Source of the DNA: Candidatus Poseidoniaceae archaeon
GTDB lineage: Archaea > Thermoplasmatota > Poseidoniia > Poseidoniales > Poseidoniaceae
Direction: 5' to 3'
NCBI GenBank assembly: GCA_949373075.1
Contig: CASIBX010000026.1
Location: forward strand, 1-58,622
DNA: 58,622 nt
The notes below the pieces were generated by a model. That model had not been told where the DNA came from, did not search any database, and saw only the letters and a list, made by a program, of their open reading frames with translations. Below, piece by piece: positions 38,752 to 49,400 of the stretch. Within the stretch, counting starts at the first letter, position 1; each line of letters begins with the position of its first letter. The translations under genes and the position numbers were made by a program.

Positions 38752-39249
38752 ATGAGACAATTGAGAACAGTGGTCCGGTCCATGGTTACTGCAGAAGGTA
38801 GCGTGGTTGCTATGGATGATGCTAGTATCGTATGGAAGCCCAAGAACGGTAGGCAAAAACGAGTCAAAATCGAAGTGCAAGCTAGTGTACTGTTAGGCCT
38901 TATTGGACCGAGAGGAATCGTAGATAGAGTTGTAGCCGGCGATGAATATGGCGGGGTCAATTTGATATCTCTTACTACAATGGAAGTTGTTGATAGGTTT
39001 GTAGTAGGCAATTCTATGGTGCGTTCATTGTGCTCTTCATCGATTAGCGGAGAAAGTATTCTAGTGGGCTGCGAAGATGGTTCCGTACACATGGTGGGTT
39101 GTAATGTTCCAAATCGTGTGGTGAGTCTATTCGAATTAGACGGGCCAGCATCAGCGCTAAGGATTGTCGGGCAAGATCTTCATATTCAGCAAGGGTGGGA
39201 GAGGAAGATAGTCAGTTGGACTGGACAAAAATCTCTTGTTTCAGCTTGA
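38752..39249 (+). CDS. Small unknown protein with beta-propeller-like repeats
   Basis: The 166 residues carry repeated beta-strand units reminiscent of WD40/PQQ blades, for example AGDEYGGVNLISL and VGCEDGSVHMVGC. That is too few blades for a full propeller. No signal peptide or membrane helix is seen. The ATG at 38752 is chosen because longer in-frame starts overlap the preceding gene and encode a low-complexity His/Phe stretch from the repeat at 38690-38703. Function is unknown. Its stop overlaps the convergent MBL-fold gene by nine bases. Confidence 0.5.
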   Translation: MRQLRTVVRSMVTAEGSVVAMDDASIVWKPKNGRQKRVKIEVQASVLLGLIGPRGIVDRVVAGDEYGGVNLISLTTMEVVDRFVVGNSMVRSLCSSSISGESILVGCEDGSVHMVGCNVPNRVVSLFELDGPASALRIVGQDLHIQQGWERKIVSWTGQKSLVSA

Positions 39250-40020
39250 AGACTCTTTTTCCAGTAAAGACCACGGAGGGTCTGACACCAGGAAATATGC
39301 CGTTCTAGCAGGACGTGGCCAACTTCGAGGCGCTTCACCGTCATTATCTAAGCAAGCTTCTAAGAAGTTGATATGCTGGTTCAATACCTCATCTATTCTG
39401 TGATTTCCACGAATAGCAGGACCTCTTGCGGGCACGATACTGCTGGGCGAGAGGTCATGGATAGTCTTCAGCGATGTGACCATTTCAGGTAAACTGCCAC
39501 CTGGCATATCCCATCTGCTTGGATTATCTGCTCTTGGTAGAATTGCTCCAGTAACTAGTACACCTCGGTCCTTTTCGAAAAAACCCATGCCGTCAGGGCT
39601 GTGACCTGGGAGTGAAAGTGCTACTAGTTCTCCATCTCCTAGTTTGAAAGAATCACCTTGAGATAGTGGTTCACATTCTGTACTTGGCATATCGGAATCA
39701 TACCTATTGGCCCATGTTGAATAAAAATCTCCAGTTTGCATTATCGATACGGCATCGCTATGAATATGAATTGGTATGTTTCCAAATTTTTCCGAAACAT
39801 GTTTGGCTCCGCCTGCAAATGGGTATCTCTGACTTGTCAACATTATCCTGTCCAGATTCAAATCCTTTCCCAAATGTCCAGTGATGCGCTCGACTTGTAG
39901 CATCTGATACCAGGTGGTTCCAGCGTCTACCAATATTGTGGAATCACTTCCTGAGAAGATGACTGCGTTGGCATCATGATGGATACCCGGTAATCGAATG
40001 ATTCGCACATTGGCCTCCAC
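39241..40020 (-). CDS. Metallo-beta-lactamase-fold protein lacking the metal-binding motif
   Basis: The fold is indicated by the early ILVDAGT strand, the position equivalent to THxHxDHxGG, GHS near the middle (LPGHSPDG), and a VTGAIL segment where VTGDxL is usual. The key motif reads TSQRYPFAGG (39817-39837), so all four ligands His, His, Asp and His are replaced. The bridging Asp is Ala (GAILPR) and the last His is Arg (PARGP). The protein is therefore unlikely to be a metal hydrolase and may bind a ligand or RNA. The start is a GTG at 40020. A longer ATG form from 40134 would run into rpl40e. Its box A would overlap that of divergent rpl40e. Confidence 0.7.
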   Translation of the reverse strand: MEANVRIIRLPGIHHDANAVIFSGSDSTILVDAGTTWYQMLQVERITGHLGKDLNLDRIMLTSQRYPFAGGAKHVSEKFGNIPIHIHSDAVSIMQTGDFYSTWANRYDSDMPSTECEPLSQGDSFKLGDGELVALSLPGHSPDGMGFFEKDRGVLVTGAILPRADNPSRWDMPGGSLPEMVTSLKTIHDLSPSSIVPARGPAIRGNHRIDEVLNQHINFLEACLDNDGEAPRSWPRPARTAYFLVSDPPWSLLEKESSS

Positions 40021-40067
40021 GGGGTCGTGGTCCTTCAAACAGGCGGTGTTTTCATTACGGGTTTGGA

Positions 40068-40076
40068 TTAAATATA
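40068..40076 (+). promoter_or_regulatory. Box A for leaderless rpl40e
   Basis: TTAAATATA ends 19 bases before the rpl40e ATG at 40096. This spacing places transcription start at or next to the ATG, as expected for a leaderless message. Confidence 0.5.
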
Positions 40077-40095
40077 GGAAGTTGGTCGGCGAATC

Positions 40096-40245
40096 ATGGC
40101 TCGATTCCCCGAAGCAGAAGCACGTTTGCTTCACCGCAAGATTTGCATGAAGTGCAATGCACGTAATGCAGTTCGTGCAGCAGCATGTCGTAAGTGTGGG
40201 TACAAAGGCCTACGTGCAAAGAATATTGAGCGTAAGGGTAGTTGA
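40096..40245 (+). CDS. rpl40e: 50S ribosomal protein L40e
   Basis: This 49-residue basic protein begins [20 protein letters not shown]. It contains two Cys pairs (CMKC and CRKC) that form the single zinc finger of L40e, and it ends ERKGS. Length and motif spacing match archaeal L40e, a component of the large ribosomal subunit. It appears to be leaderless. Its TGA abuts the stop of the convergent prepilin peptidase gene. Confidence 0.93.
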   Translation: MARFPEAEARLLHRKICMKCNARNAVRAAACRKCGYKGLRAKNIERKGS

Positions 40246-41232
40246 TTATAGCCCTAATAATGGCATTATGTATGCCATTGGTCCACCGAGTAATAGCAAC
40301 GGAATTAGTGCTGGCCATAAGAATACTAACAATGGGTATTTTCTCGTGACCCATACTCTATCAACTCCATTCTCTTTCAGAATTTCAATCTCTTGAGCTA
40401 GTTTTTCTACCGAAGGTGTCCGCCTAGGAGCTCTTGTTCGATGAAGGATTCTCTTTTCCCCACTTGGCATATCCGCAATAGTGGTCAGCAACCAAACATG
40501 GCTTCCGAGTACGGTGTCGAGATCCATTCTCTCAGCATGCCAAATTAACTTTAGAGAAGTCTGTCCATCTCTCAAGTTGCGAATTGCCATTATCACTGGC
40601 AGTATCAGGAATGCTAAACCTCCCCAAACTAACAAAGCGATCGCTGGAGGCATTGCTATTACTGCTGCATCCATACTGGAACCGAAAATTGTTGGTATAC
40701 TAGACCAAGTGGGAACTAATATTGCAACCCACATCAATCCTTTACAATCCGCCCCTCCATGGATAAGTCGCATCCTCCATGCAAGGTCTACCAGTACTAA
40801 AGGAATCAATACGGCAAATGTAGACCACCATAGTGTGGCTTCGGTAGTGGCGTCTCCTGCTATAACAATAAGAATCTCTTCGTCAATATGGTTCATCAGT
40901 CCTTGAACAATACCTGCAAGACCAATGAGGTACCAAATACTAACTGCAATATCGGTTCGACTTCCTGCTAAGATGTCTTTCATTGTTGGCCTTCCAATAA
41001 TTGCTGTTGAGGCATAGGCTACCATGCCAGCAGCGGTAGCAAAAACATACCACTCGGCTTCAGCCACTAGTAAATCTAGACACCACAGAAATATCGCCGG
41101 TTTTGACCAAGTAATCCAGAACTCATTTGGAACTCTTCGCTCTTTGTGGTCGAGCCACGCTGCGATTCCAAGTGCCGTGAAAAGGACCAAAAATCTAGTC
41201 CAACTAATGACTTCTGCAGAATCCATAGACAA
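40246..41232 (-). CDS. Archaeal A24 prepilin/prearchaellin peptidase
   Basis: This polytopic membrane aspartic protease cuts the positively charged leader from class III signal peptides of pilins and archaellins. The two catalytic aspartates are Asp28 in AWLDHKERRVPN and Asp162 in GGADCKGL. Hydrophobic helices flank them. A soluble C-terminal part (about 225-295) ends in RVWVTRKYPLLV and a final hydrophobic stretch, as in archaeal FlaK/PibD-like enzymes. A possible substrate in this window is the pilin module of the giant protein at 1-8772. An in-frame ATG two codons later is an equally good start. Confidence 0.88.
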   Translation of the reverse strand: MSMDSAEVISWTRFLVLFTALGIAAWLDHKERRVPNEFWITWSKPAIFLWCLDLLVAEAEWYVFATAAGMVAYASTAIIGRPTMKDILAGSRTDIAVSIWYLIGLAGIVQGLMNHIDEEILIVIAGDATTEATLWWSTFAVLIPLVLVDLAWRMRLIHGGADCKGLMWVAILVPTWSSIPTIFGSSMDAAVIAMPPAIALLVWGGLAFLILPVIMAIRNLRDGQTSLKLIWHAERMDLDTVLGSHVWLLTTIADMPSGEKRILHRTRAPRRTPSVEKLAQEIEILKENGVDRVWVTRKYPLLVFLWPALIPLLLLGGPMAYIMPLLGL

Positions 41233-41305
41233 CGGATAGCGGCAATCACCTTAAAGCCGCCACACTTGAGCACCAATTACACGAGTCTTTGTGTAGGTGT
41301 TTCTA

Positions 41306-41575
41306 ATGTCCGACATAGAATCCAAATTAGTACAAATAGCCTCTGTAATCAATCAACTTGATGATCCAAAAGTACCTCGAAATATCCGTACGGGTGCAAA
41401 AGATGCTTGCGTACAATGGCTTTTGAATAAAAATAAAGAAATGGATATTCGTATTGCAATTACTCAAGCAAAACTCGAAGAGCTGTACGAAGACCCAAAC
41501 ATCCCTCCAGAGTTTGGAACCCTTATTCTAATGATTAATACAGAGCTAGAGAAAATGCTCAGAGAAACTCTCTGA
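41306..41575 (+). CDS. UPF0147 family protein
   Basis: The 89 residues match the archaeal UPF0147 family: an N-terminal helix, the signature DPKVPRNIRTGAKDA, and a helical C-terminal half with EDPNIPPEFGTLI. Its function is not known. It is a small conserved helical protein found across euryarchaea. The ATG at 41306 is preferred to an in-frame GTG three codons upstream. Its stop touches that of the convergent AI-2E family gene. Confidence 0.82.
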   Translation: MSDIESKLVQIASVINQLDDPKVPRNIRTGAKDACVQWLLNKNKEMDIRIAITQAKLEELYEDPNIPPEFGTLILMINTELEKMLRETL

Positions 41576-43012
41576 TTATTCTTCTTCAGATTCAGCAATA
41601 AGAGTCTCAACCAAGTCATCAAGATGGATTCGTATTTGTTTCGTTATACGTCCTGCCTTTAGTTCTTTGACTAAATTTGAATGATGAGTTGTCCCATTTG
41701 CAGCACTTATCACAAAATCAACTTCATCTATTCTAGCACGTCCTCTTTTGAGAATAGTTAATGCTGCAGACCTACCTGCTATTCTAACCACTTCTTGGTC
41801 AGAAACTCCCAATGTTTTCTGTAATTCAGATAGCTTGTGGAATTCCCCTGTAGATAGGTTTCCATCTTTCAATGCATCTTGCCATGCTTCTTCTAGGGTT
41901 GGTGCTCGCTCTGAAAGCATTATTGCTAGAGGTCTTGTTTCTTCGATGTTTTCAAGTACGATCTTTACAATTACAAACAAAGGTACAGCCAGTACCATTC
42001 CTACAATGCCCCATAGCCAGAATGAGAATGCTGTAATCAATAGCAGTACTACTGGTGACAAGTCTAGAGCCCTTCCTGCCCACTTGGTTTCGATGTAATT
42101 ACCCCACACTTGTTGATTCACTAACAATAGAATTGTCATCGCCAAAAGCCCCAGAGGTTTCAGTAGGATTAGGCCTAGAATTAGTGGAGGTATTGTTGCT
42201 ATCAGAGACCCAATGTATGGTACATAATTCAGTATGAACGTCATTACAGCCCATACAAACCACAAATCAATACCAAACATGAACATAATAATTGCAGCAA
42301 TTACAGCACTCCCTATTCCACAACCAGTCTTTACAATGATGTAGGTGTTAATGCCCTCTTCAATTTGGCTTTGTATGATGTCCATTTTCCCAGTTGAACT
42401 ACCTGGCCATGCTCTTTCGATACGACCTGGTAAAAGATGCGCTTCAAAAATGATAAAGATTAGGAAGAACAGTACGGTTATTCCAGTTGTGATCATTGTT
42501 CCAACTTCACTGAATACCGTAGTAATCAAGTCAGTGGCAGAGCCTCCTGAACCGATTCCGATATTCTGTAAATCACCGCCTAAGGAACCACCATCCTGTA
42601 CAGACTCTTTTATTGCAGGACCAATGAGTGGAACGTTTTTCAATTTCTTCCATTTTTGGTCTAGTTTTTCATTATAATCTTCTTGACGCTCTTCATTCTC
42701 TACCAGTCCTTGTGCTTGTGACCAAGCAAAGAAGGCTGCTGAAATGATGACTAAAATAAACATCAGTAGCATTGTCAGGTATGAAAGGAAAACGGGGAAA
42801 TTATTCTTTGAGAGCCAATCTGCTCCCGGCTTCAAAACGAAATATATGCCTAATGCGATGAAAAATGGTTTCAAAACACTTTCAAGATGAATCATTGCAA
42901 GACAAAAGACGGCTAACAATATGGCTCCATGTGAGATTGTAGCAATCCTTCGATGAAATGTATGGTTACTGTTAACCTGAACATTGTCGCCCATACTCTG
43001 GGTCAGAACCAT
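41576..43012 (-). CDS. AI-2E family (PerM-like) membrane protein with a cytosolic C-terminal extension
   Basis: The family has about eight membrane helices and includes exporters of quorum signals, sodium/proton antiporters and proteins of unknown transport role. Hydrophobic helices are clear up to about residue 355, including the conserved NYVPYIGSLIATIPP and a late LSPVVLLLITAFSFWLWGIVGMVLAVP. After the last helix about 120 residues, rich in Glu and Lys, form a soluble tail not found in the core family. The substrate is unknown. The gene lies eight bases downstream of the MFS gene and is probably in the lonB operon. Confidence 0.82.
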   Translation of the reverse strand: MVLTQSMGDNVQVNSNHTFHRRIATISHGAILLAVFCLAMIHLESVLKPFFIALGIYFVLKPGADWLSKNNFPVFLSYLTMLLMFILVIISAAFFAWSQAQGLVENEERQEDYNEKLDQKWKKLKNVPLIGPAIKESVQDGGSLGGDLQNIGIGSGGSATDLITTVFSEVGTMITTGITVLFFLIFIIFEAHLLPGRIERAWPGSSTGKMDIIQSQIEEGINTYIIVKTGCGIGSAVIAAIIMFMFGIDLWFVWAVMTFILNYVPYIGSLIATIPPLILGLILLKPLGLLAMTILLLVNQQVWGNYIETKWAGRALDLSPVVLLLITAFSFWLWGIVGMVLAVPLFVIVKIVLENIEETRPLAIMLSERAPTLEEAWQDALKDGNLSTGEFHKLSELQKTLGVSDQEVVRIAGRSAALTILKRGRARIDEVDFVISAANGTTHHSNLVKELKAGRITKQIRIHLDDLVETLIAESEEE

Positions 43013-43020
43013 CCCTTACT

Positions 43021-44328
43021 TCACAGTTCACACAGATTAGGAGTATCTGATTTCATTCCCAATTGTAACAGGAATGCGATACACATCATTATTGCACAAA
43101 GGTGAAATGCGGTTGCAATAGATAGAATACCAGTTTTCAAAACTGTATAATCCCACACAACTCCACCCGTCAACGGGCCGAGAATTCTCGCGAACGCTGA
43201 TGCAGATTCTTGCGCCCCCATCACCATTCCCATTTCTTGACCTTCTTCACGTGTTCTTTGAGCAAGTATTGCAGAGAAAGAGGTCTGGAATAATGCATTA
43301 CCAGTCGATATTAGAATTACTACAGCGCCCATAGTCTGCCAGATGTATTCATGTGATACATACGGAATTAGGAGAAGTCCTAACCCACAGACTACCGTTC
43401 CGATTTTCATCAAGAAATTCGAGCCATATCTTTTGGTCAGAGGTCCAATGAGGCCACCTTGAATAATCAGCCCATTAATGCCAATTATTGCGAAAACCCT
43501 ACCATTTTGAGCTTCGCTGAAATTCAAATCATATTCTGTAAACAATACGAATACTGCATGCATAATTGTGAATCCATAAATGAACATGACAGAGATCATT
43601 ACCAGCCTACCTAGTTGTGGCATTTTGATAACTTTTCCAATGTCTTTAATCATGTTAGAAACATGTTTTACTGGGTTAAGGCTAATTTTAACATCGGTTG
43701 ATGCTTGATGGCTTTCAGGTAACTTCTGTATTGCAAAGAAGAATGAGATAGTGGACAACAATGAAGCGATTAAACAGGGTAGTAGGTATGGGTGTGTCTC
43801 GAAAACGGTCCCTGCAAACCAGTTCCATTTGTCCGCTGGATTAGAAAACTCTCCTCCGAGAAATGGCCCAATTGTAAAACCAACCCCAAATGCTGCGCCA
43901 ATTAGTCCCATTCTCTTTGCTAGGTTTGTCTTGTCTGAAATATCTCCAATATATGCCTTAGCGACTGCAATATTGGCATTGAATGCTCCCGCACAGAATC
44001 TTGCTACTAGAGCCATAATCAGGCTAGTGGATATTCCAAAAACTGTGAAAAATACGGTGTTGCCTACTAGACCGGTTAACAGAACTGGTTTTCGTCCTAA
44101 ACGGTCTGACAATGAACCCCAAAATGGTGAAAACAAGAACTGAGCCGCAGAATAGCTCATCATCATTAGGCCAACCCAAAGGCCGACTTCCACTACACCT
44201 TGTATTGAAGCAAGGTCTTCGATGAAGTAAGTTAGGAATGGAATTACTATTCCAAAGCCAATCATGTCAATCATGACGACAAGAAATAGAATAGGCAGGG
44301 CTGAGCCCAATTCTTTGTCATCTTTCAT
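43021..44328 (-). CDS. Major facilitator superfamily transporter (TetA-like drug exporter class)
   Basis: Twelve hydrophobic segments, motif A in the loop after helix 2 (GSLSDRLGRKPVLLTG), and FGIVIPFLTYFI in helix 1 place it in the DHA1 drug:proton antiporter branch. The substrate cannot be assigned. The ATG at 44328 gives 435 residues. A TTG at 44346 would overlap the lonB stop by four bases. It sits between lonB and the AI-2E family gene with almost no spacing. Confidence 0.85.
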   Translation of the reverse strand: MKDDKELGSALPILFLVVMIDMIGFGIVIPFLTYFIEDLASIQGVVEVGLWVGLMMMSYSAAQFLFSPFWGSLSDRLGRKPVLLTGLVGNTVFFTVFGISTSLIMALVARFCAGAFNANIAVAKAYIGDISDKTNLAKRMGLIGAAFGVGFTIGPFLGGEFSNPADKWNWFAGTVFETHPYLLPCLIASLLSTISFFFAIQKLPESHQASTDVKISLNPVKHVSNMIKDIGKVIKMPQLGRLVMISVMFIYGFTIMHAVFVLFTEYDLNFSEAQNGRVFAIIGINGLIIQGGLIGPLTKRYGSNFLMKIGTVVCGLGLLLIPYVSHEYIWQTMGAVVILISTGNALFQTSFSAILAQRTREEGQEMGMVMGAQESASAFARILGPLTGGVVWDYTVLKTGILSIATAFHLCAIMMCIAFLLQLGMKSDTPNLCEL

Positions 44329-44342
44329 AGGAAGACTTCCTC

Positions 44343-46424
44343 TCAAGAAAGTTGGCTATTAGGGGCGACTTCTGGAGTTAGACGGTCAATAACTGCTGAC
44401 AACCTTTCAACCAAACTTGTCTTCTTGTCGCCAACCAGTAATGCGTGTTCCATTACTTCATCCAATGTATCGACTGCAATAACTTCGATGTGTTCATATT
44501 GTTTGTCCAATAGTACATCCTGCTCATTTGCACGAGGAATAATCACCGTCTTGATTCCAGACTTTGCAGCGGACTCAATCTTCGCAGTAACTCCACCAAT
44601 TGGCAGAACCTCTCCTCTAACTGAAAGGCTTCCAGTCATGGCCAGGTCTTGGCGAATTGGGATGTTTTCTAATGCAGAGATAATAGCAGTAGCAATAGTT
44701 ATCGATGCAGAATCTCCATCTACACCATGCGTGTCTACGAATTGAATGTGTATGTCGTAATCGGAGACGTCCTTACCAGTGAGTTTCTTAATTACTGCAC
44801 TTACATTCGTAACACTCTCTTTGGCGAGGTCAGAAAGACCGCCGGTTGCATAGACTCTACCGCCACTCGAGTGTGAAGGGGTAACCAATGCCTCTACTGG
44901 CAGCATAATTCCACTGAAGTCGGACAAGCCTGAGTCAGCTCCAAGTACGGCTAATCCGTTTACGCGTCCTATACGATTACCGGAATTAACTATCAGAGAA
45001 TATTCCTGTCTCCTCTCAATCATTCTGTCTGCGACTTGTTGTTCAAGTGGTTTAGCAATATTTCGTGCGGCTAATACGTGTCTTGAGGTGGTTAACTCCG
45101 CACCTTCTTCGCAGGCTAAGTCGCCTGCAATTCTAACAAGTCCTCCTAATTCACGAAGGCGAAGAGAAAGTTTGCCTCGTCGTCCTGCACGCCTTTGTGC
45201 TTCTCGAAGTATAACAGAAACTCCTGATCTATCGAAGTGAGGTATCTCTCTAGAGGTTCCTAAATCTCTGCGAACTTCTTGGGCGATGAAACGAATCAAA
45301 CGCCTTCTGTTTGCAGTGGTGTCTGGCATGTATGAGTTCACGTATACTTCGTACCCGTATCCACGAATACGACTTCGCAGTGCAGGATGCATCCCTTGAA
45401 TCGCATCTAGGTTACCTGCTGCAATCAGAATGAAGTCACAAGGTACCGCTTCGGTCTTGGTTAATGCGCCACTTGAGCGTTCAGAGCGTCCAGATATCGG
45501 GAATGCTCTCTCTTGCATTGCTGTAAGAAGGGCCTGCTGCTCTTCGAGTCTTAGGAGATTAATCTCATCGATGTACAATACTCCGCCATGAGCACGGTGG
45601 ATAGCTCCAGGTTCAACTCGGTCGTGAGCAGGCGTTTCCATTCCCCCACTTTGAAAGGGGTCATGTCTAACATCGCCTAGTAAACTACCAGACAGTGTTG
45701 CTGTAGCGTCCACAAATGGAGGAGGGTCACTACTTTGGTGCTTAACTAATACCTTAGGAATTCGACCTTCATCTGCTCCACCCATGCGTGAGCGTAAGAA
45801 CATGTAACCAAACATCAAGAGCAACATTCCGAATAGTAATGTCAAGAGATCTCCACTCTGAATTGCTACGACTGCTAAGAGGAAAGCGATAGCGACGAAA
45901 CCAATCATCAGCATCTTCTGACTCTTCTCTTTCTGAATTCTAATTGCTTCTTTTTGGCTCTTAACGATTCTATCGCCTCTACCTGCTGGTACAGTTCGAA
46001 CCCTTGGCTCATTCTCGTCATCTTCGTTAGGATAACATAGGATATCTTCGAGTTTATCAATCGGTAGCAATTCAGTCATCGACCTAGCCAACATCGATTT
46101 ACCTGTGCCTGGGTCTCCAATCATCATCATATGGCGCCTTTGCTCAGCAGCCTTTCGAATTACAATTGAGCCAGCATCCTGACCGATTACTTGGTCGACA
46201 AGTCTCTCCGGTATTGGAACATCCTCTGTACTTTTGAAATCAACACTACGTACCCATTCATCGACAGGCTCCTGATTGATCTCAATATTGTCTGCAGCTT
46301 CAGGGCTCCAAACAGTGACCATTTCCTCCTCTTCTGAGTCAGGTGTTTCGATAACTTCCTCTTCGGTCACGCTCTCTCCTCCTACACGGTCCGCTTTAGC
46401 CGTTTGGCTAACACCATGATTCAA
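44343..46424 (-). CDS. lonB: Membrane-anchored ATP-dependent protease LonB
   Basis: Archaeal LonB degrades misfolded and regulatory proteins at the membrane. The Walker A motif GDPGTGKS is at residues 103-110. Two membrane helices (about 168-208) are inserted in the AAA+ module. Walker B is [10 protein letters not shown]. The proteolytic dyad is Ser in [10 protein letters not shown] and Lys in GGVTAKIE. The N-terminal 60 residues are acidic. No ATG is available: TTG at 46424 or GTG at 46370 could start the protein. The possible start lies inside a palindrome. Confidence 0.93.
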   Translation of the reverse strand: MNHGVSQTAKADRVGGESVTEEEVIETPDSEEEEMVTVWSPEAADNIEINQEPVDEWVRSVDFKSTEDVPIPERLVDQVIGQDAGSIVIRKAAEQRRHMMMIGDPGTGKSMLARSMTELLPIDKLEDILCYPNEDDENEPRVRTVPAGRGDRIVKSQKEAIRIQKEKSQKMLMIGFVAIAFLLAVVAIQSGDLLTLLFGMLLLMFGYMFLRSRMGGADEGRIPKVLVKHQSSDPPPFVDATATLSGSLLGDVRHDPFQSGGMETPAHDRVEPGAIHRAHGGVLYIDEINLLRLEEQQALLTAMQERAFPISGRSERSSGALTKTEAVPCDFILIAAGNLDAIQGMHPALRSRIRGYGYEVYVNSYMPDTTANRRRLIRFIAQEVRRDLGTSREIPHFDRSGVSVILREAQRRAGRRGKLSLRLRELGGLVRIAGDLACEEGAELTTSRHVLAARNIAKPLEQQVADRMIERRQEYSLIVNSGNRIGRVNGLAVLGADSGLSDFSGIMLPVEALVTPSHSSGGRVYATGGLSDLAKESVTNVSAVIKKLTGKDVSDYDIHIQFVDTHGVDGDSASITIATAIISALENIPIRQDLAMTGSLSVRGEVLPIGGVTAKIESAAKSGIKTVIIPRANEQDVLLDKQYEHIEVIAVDTLDEVMEHALLVGDKKTSLVERLSAVIDRLTPEVAPNSQLS

Positions 46425-46429
46425 TCATG
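46415..46429. repeat. 15-base palindrome at the lonB start
   Basis: CATGATT and AATCATG face each other around a central C, overlapping the TTG start of lonB. It could be an operator for lonB or coincidence; nothing else supports a regulatory role. Confidence 0.3.
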
Positions 46430-46446
46430 CGTCTTACTTTAACCAA

Positions 46447-49400
46447 TCACTGCTGGTATTGGTGGCCGTAATATGCCCACTGTTCCATAGTCCAGCCTGC
46501 AGGTAGTCCTTCAGGTGGTAGTGGTAGTGCGCCTGGTGGCACTTGAGTGGCGACTGGTACCGGAGCAGCAACTGGTTGCTGGAATATCTCCTGCGCACCG
46601 CCATACATGGAATTAGCAACTGCATCGTTAGCCGGGAGTTCGTTAGCCCAATCTACCATCTTTTTATCAGTACCAACATTACCTCCACGCATGAATAGTA
46701 ATCCGCCCAATAATGCGATGATAATTACTGCAATCACTGCGCCAATAACGGTCATGTCAAGTCCTGAAGATGATACATCGGAAGCACTGCCTGAGTTTTG
46801 CTCAACACATGTAGTGTATTCGCAAGCTTCAGCACGCTCTGCTTCCAACTCAACAAGTTCTGCATTTGCATCTTCGTATTCGGAAGAGCCTTCGTCTAGT
46901 CCGTCGATTTCAGTATTCTTGGAAGAAATCATGTCGTCAAGTTCAGCAACGAGTGCATCAACTTGCTCTTCAGTCATTGTTTCAGGTCCAGGCGCATCTT
47001 CTTCAGCAGTCCACTTCAGAACACTATCTTTGAATTCGAATTTTTCGCCGTTGGAAGAAATCGCAGTAACCTTAGCCACTGTGACGTAATCCTTCAATCT
47101 CAATCCATCATCATCAATTTGTCCGTTCAATGGATCGAAAGTCCATCCTAAACTCTTGGATGTAATGTCATGTTCATGAACTACATTCAAACTACAAACG
47201 CCAGTTAATGCGTTACATAGTTGCCATGTTGAAGTTAGTGAAGTGATTGTTACATCGTTCTTGTTGAGGAACATTGTAACTTCAGGTACTTCTCCAATGT
47301 AAACATCTGAAACAGTCAGTCTGACATCTGCGTCAGGTCCTTCGCCTACTGATAGAGGCAGGCTGTCAAATACATCTACTACTAATGTGTAGATGTTTGA
47401 ATCATAGCGGTCCTCTGTCTGGATAGTAACAGTTTGTAATCCCTCATCTTCCCAAATCAGAGTTAGAGTGTTATCAAGGAAGTTAACACGTGCAGCGCCA
47501 GGTGTAGGATTGTTTGCTGAAACAATAACTTGGTCGATATCTCCATCAACATCGGTTAGGATTTCATTTAGGAAGATTACCTTCTGAGTTCCTGCCTTCA
47601 AACGTAGTCCTTCAAATTCAGACAAGTCAAGACGTGGGGCGTCATTGATTGGATTAATCGCAATGGTGATTAATTGGTCAGAGTATTGTTCACCATCGCT
47701 AGCACGAACAGTAATTGTTGTTTCACCATTGATGTCTGCGTCCATTGTTTCATAATTCACAGTAAAGCCTGACAAACCAATGTCTAGAATTTCAGGGTTT
47801 GAGTTGTCCACAATTGCTATCATTAAATCTTCAGATGAAGCGATACCTCCGTTGCTATCTGTATCGGATAGGTAAGGTAGCAAGAATAGCGACGAAGCAG
47901 AGTTCTCATCTACATACTGCTTCTCAACACCTGCCCATCGTGGCTGACCATTTTCAATCACGTTGAACAATAATGTACCAAAGGCTGTGTCTGTTCCGTC
48001 ATTAACTGAAACTTCGATTCCAGATGCTGTCGGTTGTCCATTTACGAATCGAATATTCTCGAAGTAGACTTCAATTTCTTCAGTGGCTGGATGCCATGCA
48101 ATGAAGTTTGGACTTGTGCTAGTAATTACTAGATCTCCTAAATCAGTTTCTGCATCGTTAACATTGTTAATTATCGAAACCTTGGTTGATGATTGTACCT
48201 TTACAGTAGGTACAGGTTCAGATGTAATTACAGGTAGTGCATTCTTCAAGTCAAATGCATCCTCTGTAACTTGCCATTCACTGACTTGCATACGGGAGTC
48301 GATGGAACGTGCACGGATATCGTAACTTCCGGCCCCCATGTTCATATCGGGCTTGACAAGATATTGTCGGTGTTCGTTAGAAGTGCCTTCTTGGTAAACT
48401 AATCCATCATCAACGATCAACTCTCCGCCCATCCACTGGTCCATGCCCGAAGATGAAACTTCTACATCAAAAGTGAAGAACGACGTGTTTACATCAACAG
48501 CATCATTGAAAGAAGTCTTGGCTTCGATTAGGAAATTATTTCCTCTCTCGATTTGGTTGTCGCCTATGACTTGAGCCTTGCGTGCTACTGGAACTAAATC
48601 GTGAGCTACAATTTCAGTGGCTTCATTGTTGGTGCTTGACTTGTCTGCAACCAAATTCGAGACTTCAACTCCGAATGTTGTCTGGTAAGCACTATTTGGT
48701 AGGCTGGTAGTATCGATCTGGCCGGAGAAGGATTGTGTGTCTCCAGAGTTAGCAAAAGATGCTAGAGAGTTAGTAGAGCCAACGTAAGTCTTGGTATTAC
48801 CTGCTTTGTAGAAGAAGCGTACATCTCCTCCCTCAGAATAAGCATCAACGCCGTTGTTGACAATTGTTGCATCTAGATTCAGAACATCTCCGTTAATGTA
48901 TCCACCATTCGGTGCACCTGGGTTATCGAGGGTGAATGTCTTGACTCCCAAATCGATTGTAGGTGCCATGTTAGAATCACCGGCAGATAGCACATTACGG
49001 TGCGATGTGTGGTCTCCATCGAGAAGTGCAGCAACTGTAAGGAAGTTGTCGGCTGAACTAATTCCGCTTACTGCTCTTGCGGTTGAAATTGGTACTGTCC
49101 AAGTGTTGGTCACTGGCGTACCTGCTGTTAGTGTGAATGTCTCGAATCCGCTGTTTCCGTTGTTGAGTAGCCACTTTTTCCACAAATTTGGTGGATGGTC
49201 TGAGCCACCACCTGCTGAGTACGGTTCGTATCCCTTTTCTTCAGCTACTGCTGCGTAAAGGTACACGTTTTTTGTTCCCGTACCACTGTATACAGCGGTG
49301 ATTTCGATATCCATGTTATTGCCGTTTTCGGATTGAGTTACAGATAATGCGTAATCGTTTGCGTTTTGCATGTTTCCACCATTTTGGTAGTAACTGTCGT

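Noticed and set aside
39241-40134. Longer MBL-fold protein starting at 40134
   Set aside because: It would overlap rpl40e on the other strand and its extra 38 residues (Cys/Phe-rich, then polar) do not resemble a family N-terminus.
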